From positions 62,001-126,000 of the forward strand of contig NZ_JAAABL010000002.1 in NCBI RefSeq assembly GCF_009900765.1: DNA of 64,000 nt, read 5' to 3'. This DNA comes from Rhodovarius lipocyclicus (GTDB lineage: Bacteria; Pseudomonadota; Alphaproteobacteria; Acetobacterales; Acetobacteraceae). The notes under the pieces were generated by a model. That model ran no database searches, was not told where the DNA came from, and was given only the letters and a program-made list of their open reading frames with translations. Shown here one piece after another: positions 32,678-41,866 of the stretch. Position 1 is the first letter of the stretch; each line of letters opens with the position of its first letter. The translations under genes were made by a program, and so were the position numbers.

Positions 32678-34087
32678 ATGCGCTACGTTTCCACTCGCGG
32701 CCAGGCCGCGCCCCGTGACTTCGAAGGTGTTCTGCTGGCCGGCCTCGCCGAGGATGGCGGGCTGTTCATGCCCGAATCCTGGCCGCAACTGACCGCCGAG
32801 GACCTGCGCGCGCTGCGCGGCCTGCCCTATGCCGATGTCGCGGCGCATGTCATCGGCCTGTTCACCGGCGGTACCATCGCCCAGGCCGATCTGCTGGCCA
32901 TGTGCCGCGACGCCTATGGGCGGTTCGACCACGCCGCCGTGGTGCCGCTGGTGCAGCTCGACACGCGCGTCTTCGCGCTGGAACTGTTTCACGGGCCGAC
33001 GCTGGCCTTCAAGGACATGGCCTTGCAGCTGCTCGGCCGGCTGTTCGACCATGTGCTGGCCAAGCGGGGCGAGCGCATCGCCATCGTGGGCGCGACCAGC
33101 GGCGACACCGGCAGCGCGGCCATCGAGGCCTGCCGCGACCGCGCCGCCGTGGATATCGTGATCCTGCACCCCGAAAACCGCACCAGCGAGGTGCAGCGCC
33201 GCCAGATGACCACGGTGCTGTCGCCCAACGTGGCGAACATCGCGCTGCAAGGCAGTTTCGACGATTGCCAGGATGCGGTGAAGGCGATGTTCAACGACGC
33301 CGCCTTCCGTGGCGAGATGCATCTGGCCGCCGTGAACAGCATCAACTGGGCCCGCATCGCGGCGCAGATCCCTTACTACATCTACGCCGCCCTTCAGCTG
33401 GGCGCGCCGGAGCGCAAGGTCGCCTTCTCCGTCCCCACCGGCAATTTCGGCAATGTGCTGGCGGCTTATGCCGCGCACCGCATGGGCCTGCCGGTGGAGC
33501 GCTTCATCATCGGTTCCAACCGCAATGACATCCTGGCCCGCTTCCTGGCCAGCAACGACATGACCATGCGCGCGGTGGAGCCCTCGCTCTCCCCCAGCAT
33601 GGATATCCAGGTCAGCAGCAATTTCGAGCGCCTGCTGTTCGAACTGCTGGGCCGCGACGCCGCCGCCACCGCCGCGCAGATGAGCCGCTTCCGCGCCGAG
33701 GGCCGCATGCCCATCCCCGACGCCGCCTGGAAGCAGGCCCGCGCGCAGTTCCACGGCTTCACCCTGGACGACGCCGGCACGCTGGTGGAAATGCGCCGCC
33801 TGCACGCCGAGGCCGGGGGCTACATCGCGGACCCGCACACCGCGGTCGGCACCGCCGCCGCCGCCGCGCATATGCCGCAAGACCAGGCCGTGCCCGTGGT
33901 GGTCGCGGCCACCGCACACCCGGCGAAATTCCCGGACGCGGTGCGGGAAGCCCTGGGCATCACACCGCCGCTGCCCGCGCATCTGGCCGACCTGTACCAG
34001 CGCGAGGAACGCTTCACCGTGCTGCCGAACAACCTGGATGGGCTGGAAGCCGCCGTGCGGTCGCATGCGCGGCGGAACGCGCCGTAA
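32678..34087 (+). CDS. thrC: threonine synthase
   Basis: PLP enzyme converting O-phosphohomoserine to threonine. The Schiff-base lysine is in GPTLAFKDMALQLLG (about residue 111), the phosphate-binding segment is GATSGDTGSAAIEA, and VPTGNFGNVLAAY lies in the middle. N-terminal MRYVSTRGQAAPRDFEGVLLAG is typical of the fungal/proteobacterial type. 469 residues. It begins 3 bp after the M32 carboxypeptidase stop. A surf1-thrC neighbourhood is common in alphaproteobacteria. Confidence 0.97.
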   Translation: MRYVSTRGQAAPRDFEGVLLAGLAEDGGLFMPESWPQLTAEDLRALRGLPYADVAAHVIGLFTGGTIAQADLLAMCRDAYGRFDHAAVVPLVQLDTRVFALELFHGPTLAFKDMALQLLGRLFDHVLAKRGERIAIVGATSGDTGSAAIEACRDRAAVDIVILHPENRTSEVQRRQMTTVLSPNVANIALQGSFDDCQDAVKAMFNDAAFRGEMHLAAVNSINWARIAAQIPYYIYAALQLGAPERKVAFSVPTGNFGNVLAAYAAHRMGLPVERFIIGSNRNDILARFLASNDMTMRAVEPSLSPSMDIQVSSNFERLLFELLGRDAAATAAQMSRFRAEGRMPIPDAAWKQARAQFHGFTLDDAGTLVEMRRLHAEAGGYIADPHTAVGTAAAAAHMPQDQAVPVVVAATAHPAKFPDAVREALGITPPLPAHLADLYQREERFTVLPNNLDGLEAAVRSHARRNAP

Positions 34088-34088
34088 G

Positions 34089-34305
34089 ACCGGGGGACGC
34101 TGCCCCCAAGGCACGGAAAAGACCGAGGGGCTCTGCCCCTCGGGCACCCCGCCAAAGGCCGAAAGGCCCTTGGAACCCATTGATTGGCGCTTCACCTTGG
34201 TGGGTGGGGCACCATTTCCATTATAAAATTCAATGGGAAATACCCTGGCAGGACCGGTGCCAAACTGCTGGGAGGGCGAGGGAGGCAAAGCCTCTCTCGG
34301 TCTCC
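34089..34305. repeat. dispersed palindromic intergenic repeat, copy A
   Basis: The whole 217-bp gap between convergent thrC and metX is made of hairpins. The core CCGAGGGGC-TCT-GCCCCTCGG (34123-34143) is followed by CCGCCAAAGGCC and GAAAGGCCCTTGGAACCCAT. An AT-rich dyad TTTCC ATT / AAT GGGAAA follows at about 34217-34240, then a 10-bp stem at 34277-34299. The core is identical to copy B (38295-38315), and the flank matches copy C in inverted orientation. It may also terminate both genes. Confidence 0.75.
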
Positions 34306-35442
34306 CTAAACCCCCGAATCCCGTGCCGCCCCCGCGACGAACCCGCCCAGCGCCCGGTGGAAATCCGGCTCATCCAGCAGGAACGCGTCGTGGCCTTTGT
34401 CCGAGGTGATCTCGACGAAGCTGACCCGTGCCGCGGCCGCGTTCATCGCCTGCACCAGCCGCCGGCTTTCCGCCGTGGGGAACAGCCAGTCCGAGGTGAA
34501 GGAGCACACGAAGAATCGCGGCCCATCCCCCCGGAAGGCCTTGTGCAGCGCGCCTTCATGTTCCGCCGCCAGGTCGAAGTAATCCATGGCGCGGGTGATG
34601 GTCAGGTAGGAATTGGCGTCGAACCGCCGCACGAAGCTGCTGCCCTGGTGGCGGAGGTAGCTTTCCACCTCGAACACGTCCTCCAGGAAGGTGACGGCGT
34701 TGGCCCCGCGCAGGCGGCGGCCGAATTTGCGCGTCAGCGCTTCCTCGGACAGATAGGTGATGTGCGCGACCATGCGCGCTACCGCCAGGCCCGTCGCCGG
34801 GATGCGCCCTTCGGCCCAGTAGCGCCCGCCGCGATAATCGGGGTCTGCGCGCACGGCGGCGCGGCCGACCTCGTTGAAGGCGATGTTCTGCGCGGAATGG
34901 TGGCTGGCGGTGGCGATGGGGGCCACCGCGAACACCGATTCCGGAAAGGTCGCGGCCCATTCCAGCGCCTGCATGCCGCCCATGCTGCCGCCCAGCACGG
35001 CCAGCAGCCGGTCGATGCCCAGATGCTCCACCAGCTTCTTCTGGGCGCGCACCATGTCGCGGATGGTGATGGTCGGGAAATCCGTGCCCCAGGGGGTGCC
35101 GTCCGCCCGGCGTTCGCGCGGGCCGGAACTGCCCATGCAGCCGCCCAGCACATTGGCGCAGATGACGAAGAAGCGGTCGGTGTCGATCGGCAGGCCAGGG
35201 CCCACCAGATTGGCCCACCAGCCGCCCTTGCCCGTCAGGGGCTGGGTTTCGGCCACATACTGGTCGCCGGTCAGCGCATGGCAGATCAGCACGGCGTTGC
35301 TGCGCGCGGCGTTCAGCGTGCCATAGCCGCGCCAGGCGACCGTCAGCGGCGCCAGATGCACCCCGCAATCCAGCATCAGCCCCTCCGGAAAGCGGGTGGA
35401 CTGGTGCTCGATCTCGGGGAAGGGCTGGATCAGGGCTGACAT
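34306..35442 (-). CDS. metX: homoserine O-acetyltransferase
   Basis: First committed step of methionine synthesis by the acetyl or succinyl route: acylates homoserine. It is an alpha/beta-hydrolase-fold protein with the nucleophile elbow [13 protein letters not shown] (Ser about 150), the catalytic His in [16 protein letters not shown] near the C-terminus, and the LTGDQY and GGCMGSSGP segments of the oxyanion region. 378 residues, standard. Acyl-CoA preference cannot be read safely. Its usual partner metW is 3.8 kb away on the same strand. Confidence 0.95.
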   Translation of the reverse strand: MSALIQPFPEIEHQSTRFPEGLMLDCGVHLAPLTVAWRGYGTLNAARSNAVLICHALTGDQYVAETQPLTGKGGWWANLVGPGLPIDTDRFFVICANVLGGCMGSSGPRERRADGTPWGTDFPTITIRDMVRAQKKLVEHLGIDRLLAVLGGSMGGMQALEWAATFPESVFAVAPIATASHHSAQNIAFNEVGRAAVRADPDYRGGRYWAEGRIPATGLAVARMVAHITYLSEEALTRKFGRRLRGANAVTFLEDVFEVESYLRHQGSSFVRRFDANSYLTITRAMDYFDLAAEHEGALHKAFRGDGPRFFVCSFTSDWLFPTAESRRLVQAMNAAAARVSFVEITSDKGHDAFLLDEPDFHRALGGFVAGAARDSGV

Positions 35443-35515
35443 TGTGCTTTCCCGACATAGGCCGGAGCGAGCGGGGCTTCAACCTGGGGCCACCCGGGGC
35501 TATTGCTGGGTCCGC

Positions 35516-36325
35516 ATGAATACTCTCGCCAATGTCCGCGCCGAACTCGATGCCATCGACGACGCCCTGCACGACCTGCTGATGCGTCGCGCCGACGTGG
35601 TGGCGGGGCTCGCCGCCAGCCGCGCCAAGGCCGGTGGCCCCACCCTGCGCCCGGGGCGGGAGGCCCGCATCCTCCGCCGCCTGCTGGGGCGCCATTCCGG
35701 CCCCCTGCCGCGCGCCGCCCTGGTGCGTCTTTGGCGAGAGATGTTCGCCACTTCCATCCGCCAGCAGAACAGCTTCTCCCTCGCGCTGCACGGCGTGGGC
35801 GACAGCGTGCCGAAGCTGGTGGCCGAGCATTTCGGCATGGGCATGCCCACGCGCTCCTACTCCACGCCCTCCCAGGCGCTGGCGGCGGTGGGCAATGGGG
35901 ATGCCGCCATCGCCGTGCTGCCCTTCCCCAGTGAGGCCGATCCGGCGGAGCTGGAGTGGTGGCCCGCGCTGGACGCGCCGCGCCTGGCCGTCGTCGCCCG
36001 CCTGCCCTTCTACGCCGAGGGCAACCCCGGCCCCGAGGCGCTGATCGTGGCCCATGGCATGCCGGACCCGTCGGACGACGACCGCTCCCTGCTGCTGGTC
36101 GAGGCCGACCCGGAACTGTCGCGCGGGGCCGTGCTGCAGGGCCTGGCCGAGGCCGGGATCACCGCGCGGCTGCTGATCGTGCGCCGCAACGCCGGCCTCT
36201 CGCGCTTCCTGTTCGATGCCGATGGCCTGATCGAGCCGGGTGACGCCCGGCTGGCCGCGCCCAATTTCATCCGCACGCGCCTGCTCGGCGCCTACGCCAC
36301 GCCCATCAGAGGGATTTCCGCATGA
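35516..36325 (+). CDS. chorismate mutase with C-terminal domain of uncertain role
   Basis: An AroQ-type chorismate mutase domain (about residues 1-85: [23 protein letters not shown], then [16 protein letters not shown]) makes prephenate from chorismate. The remaining 180 residues resemble a degraded prephenate-dehydratase/periplasmic-binding fold ([16 protein letters not shown] and so on). They lack an evident catalytic TRF motif, so it is probably not a functional PheA. It overlaps hisC by 4 bp and is divergent from metX. The operon serves Phe/Tyr synthesis. Confidence 0.88.
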   Translation: MNTLANVRAELDAIDDALHDLLMRRADVVAGLAASRAKAGGPTLRPGREARILRRLLGRHSGPLPRAALVRLWREMFATSIRQQNSFSLALHGVGDSVPKLVAEHFGMGMPTRSYSTPSQALAAVGNGDAAIAVLPFPSEADPAELEWWPALDAPRLAVVARLPFYAEGNPGPEALIVAHGMPDPSDDDRSLLLVEADPELSRGAVLQGLAEAGITARLLIVRRNAGLSRFLFDADGLIEPGDARLAAPNFIRTRLLGAYATPIRGISA

Positions 36326-37410
36326 CCGCCCCCGCGCCCCGCCCCAGCATCCTGTCGATCGAGGCCTACGCGCCGGGCGAGAGCAAGATCCCTGGCGTGA
36401 ACCGGATCATCAAGCTCTCCTCCAACGAGGGCGCCTTCGGCCCGCCGCCCTCGGCGATGGAGGCGTATATCGCCACCGCCAAGGAGCTGCACCGCTATCC
36501 GGATGGCGGCAGCACCGCGCTGCGCAACGCCATCGGCGCGCGCTTCGGCCTCGATCCCGCGCGCATCATCTGCGGCGCCGGCAGCGATGAGATCCTGCTG
36601 CACATCATCCAGGCCTATGGCGGCGAAGGCACCGAGCTGGTGATGAGCGCGCATGGCTTCACCATGTACGACATCACCGGCCGCTATGCCGGCTGCCGCG
36701 TCATCAAGGTGCCCGAGAAGAACCTGACGGCCGATGTGGATGCCATGCTGGCCGCCGTGGGCCCGCGCACCCGCATCGTCTGCCTGGCCAACCCGAACAA
36801 CCCCACCGGCAGCCTGCTGCCGCAATCCGAGGTGGAGCGCCTGCAGAAGGGCCTGCCGGAGGATGTGCTGTTCGTGCTCGACGCCGCCTATGCCGAGTAT
36901 GTGACCGACCCCGATTACGACGCCGGCGCCAAGCTGGTGGACAGCACCAAGAACACCGTGATGACCCGCACCTTCAGCAAGGTGTTCGGCCTGGGCGGCA
37001 TGCGCGTGGGCTGGGGCTATTTCCCGCAGGGCATCGCCGATGTGATCAACCGCATCCGCGGCCCGTTCAACGTGAACATCGCGGCCCAGGCCGCCGCGGT
37101 CGCGGCGCTGTCGGAGCCGGGCTGGATCGAGACCTCCGTCGCGCACAACAATGAATGGCGCGCGAAGCTGAGCGCGGCGCTGGAGGCCTGCGGCGTGAAG
37201 GTGTGGCCCAGCCACGGTAACTTCATCCTGGCCGATTTCGCCACCGCCGAGCGCGGCAAGGCCGCCGACGCCGCCCTGCGCGCGCGCGGCCTGATCGTGC
37301 GCGCCATGGGCGGCTACGGCCTGCCGCAATGCCTGCGCATCACCATCGGCACGGCAGAGGAATGCACGATGGTGGCCGACGCCATCGCCGCTTTCATGAA
37401 GAATGGCTGA
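36322..37410 (+). CDS. hisC: histidinol-phosphate aminotransferase / aromatic aminotransferase
   Basis: PLP-dependent fold-type I aminotransferase of the HisC family. [18 protein letters not shown] near the N-terminus, [10 protein letters not shown] (PLP phosphate loop), DAAYAEYV (Asp) and [16 protein letters not shown] (Schiff-base Lys) are all present. 362 residues. Placed between chorismate mutase and a prephenate/arogenate dehydrogenase, it probably transaminates prephenate or aromatic keto acids as well as, or instead of, acting in histidine synthesis (inference). It overlaps both neighbours. Confidence 0.95.
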   Translation: MTAPAPRPSILSIEAYAPGESKIPGVNRIIKLSSNEGAFGPPPSAMEAYIATAKELHRYPDGGSTALRNAIGARFGLDPARIICGAGSDEILLHIIQAYGGEGTELVMSAHGFTMYDITGRYAGCRVIKVPEKNLTADVDAMLAAVGPRTRIVCLANPNNPTGSLLPQSEVERLQKGLPEDVLFVLDAAYAEYVTDPDYDAGAKLVDSTKNTVMTRTFSKVFGLGGMRVGWGYFPQGIADVINRIRGPFNVNIAAQAAAVAALSEPGWIETSVAHNNEWRAKLSAALEACGVKVWPSHGNFILADFATAERGKAADAALRARGLIVRAMGGYGLPQCLRITIGTAEECTMVADAIAAFMKNG

Positions 37411-38290
37411 CACGCTTTTCCAGCGGCTCTGCATCATCGGGCCGGGGCTGATCGGCGGTTCCATCGCGCGCATGGCCCGTGCGCGCGGCGACATCGCGGC
37501 CCATATCGTCACCACCGCCAAATCCCAGGCGAGCCGGGAGCGCGTGCGCGAACTCGGCTTCGCCGACACCGTGGCCGAGACCCTGGCCGAGGCGGTGACG
37601 GGGGCGGATTGCGTCATCCTGTGCGTGCCCGTGGGCGTCTATGCCGAGGTGATGGCCGAGATCGGCCCGCACCTGGCCCCCGGCGCCATCCTGACGGATG
37701 CGGGCAGCACCAAATCCTCCGTCGTGCGGGATGTGCGGCCGCATCTGCCGGCCTATGTGCGCTTCGTGCCCGCCCACCCCATGGCCGGCACCGAGCACAG
37801 CGGCCCCGATGCGGGTTTCCCCGAACTGTTCCAGGGGCGCTACTGCATCATCACCCCGCTGGAGGACACGGACCCCGGCGCGCTGGGCAAGGTGCGCGCG
37901 ATGTGGGAACGCGCGGGCAGCATGATCGAGACCATGGACCCCGCCACCCATGACAAGGTGGTCGCCATGGTCAGCCACCTGCCGCATCTGATCGCCTTCA
38001 CCATCTGCTCGACGGCGGACGACCTGGCCGAGGAAACCCGTGAGGCGGTGCTGAAATTCGCGGCCTCCGGCTTCCGGGACTTCACGCGTATCGCGGCCAG
38101 CGACGTGGACATGTGGCGGGACATCTTCCTGAACAACCGCGACGCGCTGCTGGAAATGCTGGCACGCTTCAGCGAGGACGCGCACGCGCTAGGGCGCGCC
38201 GTGCGCTGGGGACAGGCGGACTTCATCGAGGACCGGCTGGCGCGGGGGCGGAAGATCCGGCGCGGGCTGATCGAGCGGAAGCAGGCGTAG
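37403..38290 (+). CDS. prephenate/arogenate dehydrogenase
   Basis: NAD(P)-dependent TyrA-type dehydrogenase (TyrC group) converting prephenate or arogenate toward tyrosine. The Rossmann motif [19 protein letters not shown] lies at residues 9-27, DAGSTKSSV and [13 protein letters not shown] are the substrate loops, and the [10 protein letters not shown] His motif is in the C-terminal helical domain. 295 residues, with no fused chorismate mutase, which is supplied two genes upstream. Its start overlaps the hisC end by 8 bp. Confidence 0.94.
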   Translation: MADTLFQRLCIIGPGLIGGSIARMARARGDIAAHIVTTAKSQASRERVRELGFADTVAETLAEAVTGADCVILCVPVGVYAEVMAEIGPHLAPGAILTDAGSTKSSVVRDVRPHLPAYVRFVPAHPMAGTEHSGPDAGFPELFQGRYCIITPLEDTDPGALGKVRAMWERAGSMIETMDPATHDKVVAMVSHLPHLIAFTICSTADDLAEETREAVLKFAASGFRDFTRIAASDVDMWRDIFLNNRDALLEMLARFSEDAHALGRAVRWGQADFIEDRLARGRKIRRGLIERKQA

Positions 38291-38384
38291 AAGGCCGAGG
38301 GGCTCTGCCCCTCGGGTACCCCGCAAAGGGCCTTTCGGCTCCTACCAGGAGAGCGCGAGAGGGCGCCGCCCTCTCGCATCGCCC
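38291..38384. repeat. dispersed palindromic intergenic repeat, copy B
   Basis: The gap between the tyrosine-pathway gene and phaB consists of two perfect 9-bp hairpins. CCGAGGGGC-TCT-GCCCCTCGG (38295-38315) is identical to copy A, followed by ACCCCGCAAAGGGCC; CGAGAGGGC / GCCCTCTCG is at 38356-38376. It probably terminates both convergent genes as well. Confidence 0.75.
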
Positions 38385-39107
38385 TCAATACATATGCTGC
38401 CCGCCATTGATCGACAGCGTGGACCCGGTCACGAAATCCGCGTCATCCGCGGTCAGGAACTTCACCCCGCGCGCGATATCCTCGGCCCGGCCCAGCCGGC
38501 CCATGGGGATGCGCGCCACGATCTTTTCCAGCACGTCCGGCGGCACGGCGCGCACCATTTCGGTGTCCACATAGCCGGGGGCGATGGCGTTCACGGTGAT
38601 GCCGAACTTCGCCCCTTCCTGCGCCAGGGCCTTGGTGAAGCCATGGATGCCCGATTTCGCGGCGGCGTAGTTCACCTGGCCGTACTGCCCGGCCTGGCCG
38701 TTGATGGAGCCGATGTTCACGATGCGCCCGAACTTCGCGTGCAGCATCCCGTCCCACAACAGCTTGGACAAATTGTAGCAGGATCCGAGGTTGGTATCGA
38801 TCACCTCATCCCACATGGTGCGGCTCAGGCGCTTCATGGTGCCGTCGCGGGTGATGCCGGCGTTGTTCACCAGGATCTCGATCGCGCCATGCTCGGCCTC
38901 GATGCTTTTCACCGCCGCCGCGCAGGCGTCGAAATCCGAGACATCGAACTTGTAGCAGGGAATGCCGGTACGTTCCGTGAACGCCTTGGCGGCCGCGTCA
39001 TTGCCCGCGTAGTTCGCCACCACCCGGCGGCCGGAGGCCAGAAGCGCCTCGCTGATCGCGGCGCCGATCCCGCGCTGCCCACCCGTTACCAATGCCAATC
39101 TGCTCAT
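38385..39107 (-). CDS. phaB: acetoacetyl-CoA reductase
   Basis: NADPH-dependent short-chain dehydrogenase supplying (R)-3-hydroxybutyryl-CoA for polyhydroxybutyrate. The cofactor motif is TGGQRGIGAAI and the NNAGITRDGTMKRL segment follows. The catalytic Ser/Tyr/Lys are in IGSINGQAGQYGQVNYAAAK, where GQAGQ(Y/F)GQ(V/T)NYAAAK is specific to PhaB. 240 residues. The ATG at 39107 follows GAGGACGCAGCAG. No PHA synthase is in the window, so the gene stands apart from its pathway partners. Confidence 0.93.
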   Translation of the reverse strand: MSRLALVTGGQRGIGAAISEALLASGRRVVANYAGNDAAAKAFTERTGIPCYKFDVSDFDACAAAVKSIEAEHGAIEILVNNAGITRDGTMKRLSRTMWDEVIDTNLGSCYNLSKLLWDGMLHAKFGRIVNIGSINGQAGQYGQVNYAAAKSGIHGFTKALAQEGAKFGITVNAIAPGYVDTEMVRAVPPDVLEKIVARIPMGRLGRAEDIARGVKFLTADDADFVTGSTLSINGGQHMY

Positions 39108-39199
39108 CTGCTGCGTCCTCCGTCGCCCCTGGGACAACGTCTCACTCATCGCGGCGCAGCATCAAGAGGCAGGCGCGTGGCAATCGGCAAATCAGCGCT

Positions 39200-39835
39200 C
39201 TAGCGCCGCCGCAGCTGGAACAGCGCCTGTTCGCCGAACAGGTTGGCCAGGCGCGGAAAGCGCCGCCAGGGGGATTTCAGCCCCTCATCATCGGCGGCCA
39301 TCCATTGTTCCACCACATAGCCGTCCATCTCGCACAGGTCGAAGAAGTCGCGGATGGTGCAGGGGTGGATGTTGGGCGTTTCGAACCAGTGGCGGGACCA
39401 GGTCTCGGTCATCGGCATGCGCCCGGTCCACAGCAGCTGCCAGCGCACCAGCCAATGGCCGAAATTGGGGAAGCTGACGATGACGTGCCGGCCGATTCGC
39501 GACATCTGCCGCAGCACCTCACGCGGGCGCTCCACCGCCTGCATGGTGCGCGACAGCACGACGAAATCGAAGGCGCCATCGGGGTAGAAGGCCAGGTCGT
39601 TGTCGGCATCGCCGTGAATGACCGCGAGGCCCGAGGCCACGGCGCGCGTCACCTGGGCCATGTCGATCTCGATGCCGCGGGCATCGGCGCCCTTGTTGGT
39701 GGTCAGGTAATCCAGCAGCGCGCCGTCGCCGCAGCCGATATCCAGCACGCGCGCGCCATGGGGGATCATCTCCGCGATCAGGCGCAGGTCCACACGCATG
39801 TTCTTGGCGATGTACTGGATGGGGCCTTCGGGCAT
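39200..39835 (-). CDS. metW: methionine biosynthesis protein MetW
   Basis: A methyltransferase-fold protein that partners MetX in homoserine acylation. The SAM-type motif is ARVLDIGCGDGALLDYL, GIEID is the acidic post-motif, and the MetW-specific VLSRTMQAVERPREVLRQM, VSFPNFGHW and RMPMTETW segments follow. I place the start at ATG 39835 (MPEGPIQY). An ATG at 39883 would share its CATG with the divergent GDPD start and also reads plausibly. About 211 residues. It is separated from metX by four genes. Confidence 0.94.
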   Translation of the reverse strand: MPEGPIQYIAKNMRVDLRLIAEMIPHGARVLDIGCGDGALLDYLTTNKGADARGIEIDMAQVTRAVASGLAVIHGDADNDLAFYPDGAFDFVVLSRTMQAVERPREVLRQMSRIGRHVIVSFPNFGHWLVRWQLLWTGRMPMTETWSRHWFETPNIHPCTIRDFFDLCEMDGYVVEQWMAADDEGLKSPWRRFPRLANLFGEQALFQLRRR

Positions 39836-39881
39836 GGGCCCTGCATAGAGCAAAACCGCATCCGGGTGTAAGTGGAGGGCC

Positions 39882-40601
39882 ATGATCACGCTCTGCGCCC
39901 ATCGCGGCGGTGCCCTGCTCTGGCCGGAAAACTCCCTCACCGCCTTCCGCCATTCCCTCGCCCTGCCGGTCGAGGAGGTGGAATGCGACGTGCATCTCTC
40001 CTCCGACGGCGTGGTGATGGTCCATCACGACGCGACGCTGGACCGCATGACCGGGGCGACCGGCCCCATCGCCCACCGCACGGCGGCCGAACTCGCGGCC
40101 ATCCCCATCCGCGGCCTGTCCGAGGGGCTGCCCACCCTGGCCACCCTGCTGGAGCTGGTGGCCCAGAGCGGCAAGCTGCTGCGCCTCGAGATCAAGGCCG
40201 ACCACGAGAACCGCCACGACCCGCGCCTGCTGGCCGGCGTGCGCGCGGAGCTGGACCGCATCCCGGCCCGCGTGCGCGTCATGTCCTTCCAGCCCGCCAC
40301 CCTGGCCCCCGGCCTGTTCCCGGACCAGGACCTGCTGATGCGGCCCAGCGACATGGGCTGGCACGATGCGGCCTCCCTGAACGCGGCCGCCGCCGCCTGG
40401 CGCTGCAACGGCATCGGCTTCGGCTTCGAGACCACCCTGCTGCCCGAAATCCTGCCCGGCATCGCCGGCATCACCAACATCTGGCGCGCGGATACGGAGG
40501 CGGCGCTGACCACCGCCTTCGCCATGCGTCCAGATTCCATCACCACTGATGACCCCGTGCTGGCGCTCAAGCTGCGGGACGGGCTAATGAATTCCCCATG
40601 A
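39882..40601 (+). CDS. glycerophosphodiester phosphodiesterase
   Basis: A 239-residue GDPD-family TIM-barrel enzyme hydrolysing glycerophosphodiesters (phospholipid headgroup products) to glycerol-3-phosphate. The catalytic and metal residues are in CAHRGGALLWPENSL, VECDVHLSSDGVVMVHHD and LRLEIKAD. No signal peptide, so it is cytoplasmic like UgpQ. The ATG at 39882 follows AAGTGGAGGGCC. Its stop overlaps the M16 peptidase start (ATGA), so it leads a three-gene GDPD-M16-pmbA unit. Confidence 0.94.
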   Translation: MITLCAHRGGALLWPENSLTAFRHSLALPVEEVECDVHLSSDGVVMVHHDATLDRMTGATGPIAHRTAAELAAIPIRGLSEGLPTLATLLELVAQSGKLLRLEIKADHENRHDPRLLAGVRAELDRIPARVRVMSFQPATLAPGLFPDQDLLMRPSDMGWHDAASLNAAAAAWRCNGIGFGFETTLLPEILPGIAGITNIWRADTEAALTTAFAMRPDSITTDDPVLALKLRDGLMNSP

Positions 40602-41866
40602 ACGAAGAGCCAGTCCGCGTCACGCGCCTCCCCTCCGGGCTCGTGGTCGTCTCCGAATCCATGCCCCGCGTGGAGACGGTGTCCATCGGCGCCTATGTCG
40701 CGGCCGGCACCCGCCACGAAACGGCCGAGGAGAACGGGGTTTCCCACTTCCTCGAACACATGGCCTTCAAGGGCACGGAGCGGCGCGATGCCGCCGCCAT
40801 CGCGCGTGAGATCGAGAATGTCGGCGGGCAGATCAACGCCTACACCGCGCGCGAGAACACCGCCTATTACTGCAAGGTGCTGAAGGAGGATGTGGGCCTG
40901 GCCGCCGACATCATCGGCGACATCCTCAGCCATTCCAGCTTCGTGCCCGAGGAGCTGGAGCGCGAGCGCGGCGTGATCCTGCAGGAGATCGGCCAGGCGA
41001 ACGACACGCCGGACGATATCGTGTTCGACCATTTCCAGGCCATCGCCTATGGCGACCAGCCCATGGGCCGCCCCACCCTGGGCACCGACACCATCATCAA
41101 GGGCATGAAGCGGGAGGCGCTGACGGGCTACATGTCCCGCCACTACGGCCCCTCCAGCATGGTGGTCTCGGCCGCCGGCGCGCTGAGCCATGAGACGCTG
41201 CTGGACCTCGCGGGCAAGCATTTCTCCCAGCTGCCCAGCGGCGCGGCGCCCGCCATGGAGCCCGCCCGCTACACCGGCGGCGAGTTCCGCGAGGAACGCG
41301 ACCTGGACCAGGTGCATGTGGTCCTCGGCTTCGAGGGCGTGTCCTATTCCGACCCGGACACCCATGCGGCCATGTTGCTCTCGGCCCTGCTGGGCGGCGG
41401 CATGTCGTCGCGCCTGTTCCAGGAGATCCGGGAGAAGCGCGGCCTCGTCTATTCCATCTACAGCTACACCCAGCCCTTCGCGGATTCCGGCCTGTTCGCC
41501 ATCTACGCCGGCACTGGCGAGAAGGAAGCGGGTGAGCTGGTGCCCGTGACGCTGGAGGAACTGCGCCGCGTGCAGGGCGACGTGACGCAGGATGAGCTGG
41601 ACCGCGCCAAGGCGCAGCTCCGCGCCTCCCTGCTCATGAGCCTGGAATCGACCGGCAGCCGCTGCGAGCAGCTGGCGCGCCAGTTGCAGGTGCATGGCCG
41701 GGTGATCCGCACGGAGGAGACGAAGGCCAAGATCGCCGCCGTCACCATCGCGGACATCCAGCGCGTGGCCACCCGCATCTTCCGCGGCAAGCCGACGCTG
41801 GCCGCCATGGGCCCGGCCGGGCATGTCCCGGGCCTGGGCCACATCACCGAGAAGCTGGCGGCATGA
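40598..41866 (+). CDS. M16-family zinc peptidase (processing-peptidase-like)
   Basis: A 422-residue inverzincin. The zinc/catalytic HxxEH motif is in VSHFLEHMAFKGTERR, and the third ligand Glu lies about 75 residues on in the EDVGLAADIIGDI region. The C-terminal domain retains the R/Y pair region FQEIREKRGLVYSIYSY. It resembles bacterial relatives of mitochondrial processing peptidase beta; substrates are probably peptides. It overlaps the GDPD and pmbA genes by 4 bp each. Confidence 0.94.
   Translation: MNEEPVRVTRLPSGLVVVSESMPRVETVSIGAYVAAGTRHETAEENGVSHFLEHMAFKGTERRDAAAIAREIENVGGQINAYTARENTAYYCKVLKEDVGLAADIIGDILSHSSFVPEELERERGVILQEIGQANDTPDDIVFDHFQAIAYGDQPMGRPTLGTDTIIKGMKREALTGYMSRHYGPSSMVVSAAGALSHETLLDLAGKHFSQLPSGAAPAMEPARYTGGEFREERDLDQVHVVLGFEGVSYSDPDTHAAMLLSALLGGGMSSRLFQEIREKRGLVYSIYSYTQPFADSGLFAIYAGTGEKEAGELVPVTLEELRRVQGDVTQDELDRAKAQLRASLLMSLESTGSRCEQLARQLQVHGRVIRTEETKAKIAAVTIADIQRVATRIFRGKPTLAAMGPAGHVPGLGHITEKLAA

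Noticed and set aside
31166-34288. Long open frame (about 1040 codons) on the reverse strand opposite the M32 and thrC genes
   Set aside because: Antisense shadow of two certain genes. It has low-complexity Gly/His/Gln composition and no ribosome site or domain.
39836-39883. N-terminal extension of MetW starting at ATG 39883
   Set aside because: It would share CATG with the divergent GDPD start. It is readable but not needed for the conserved fold, so the start at 39835 is preferred and this one is kept as an alternative.
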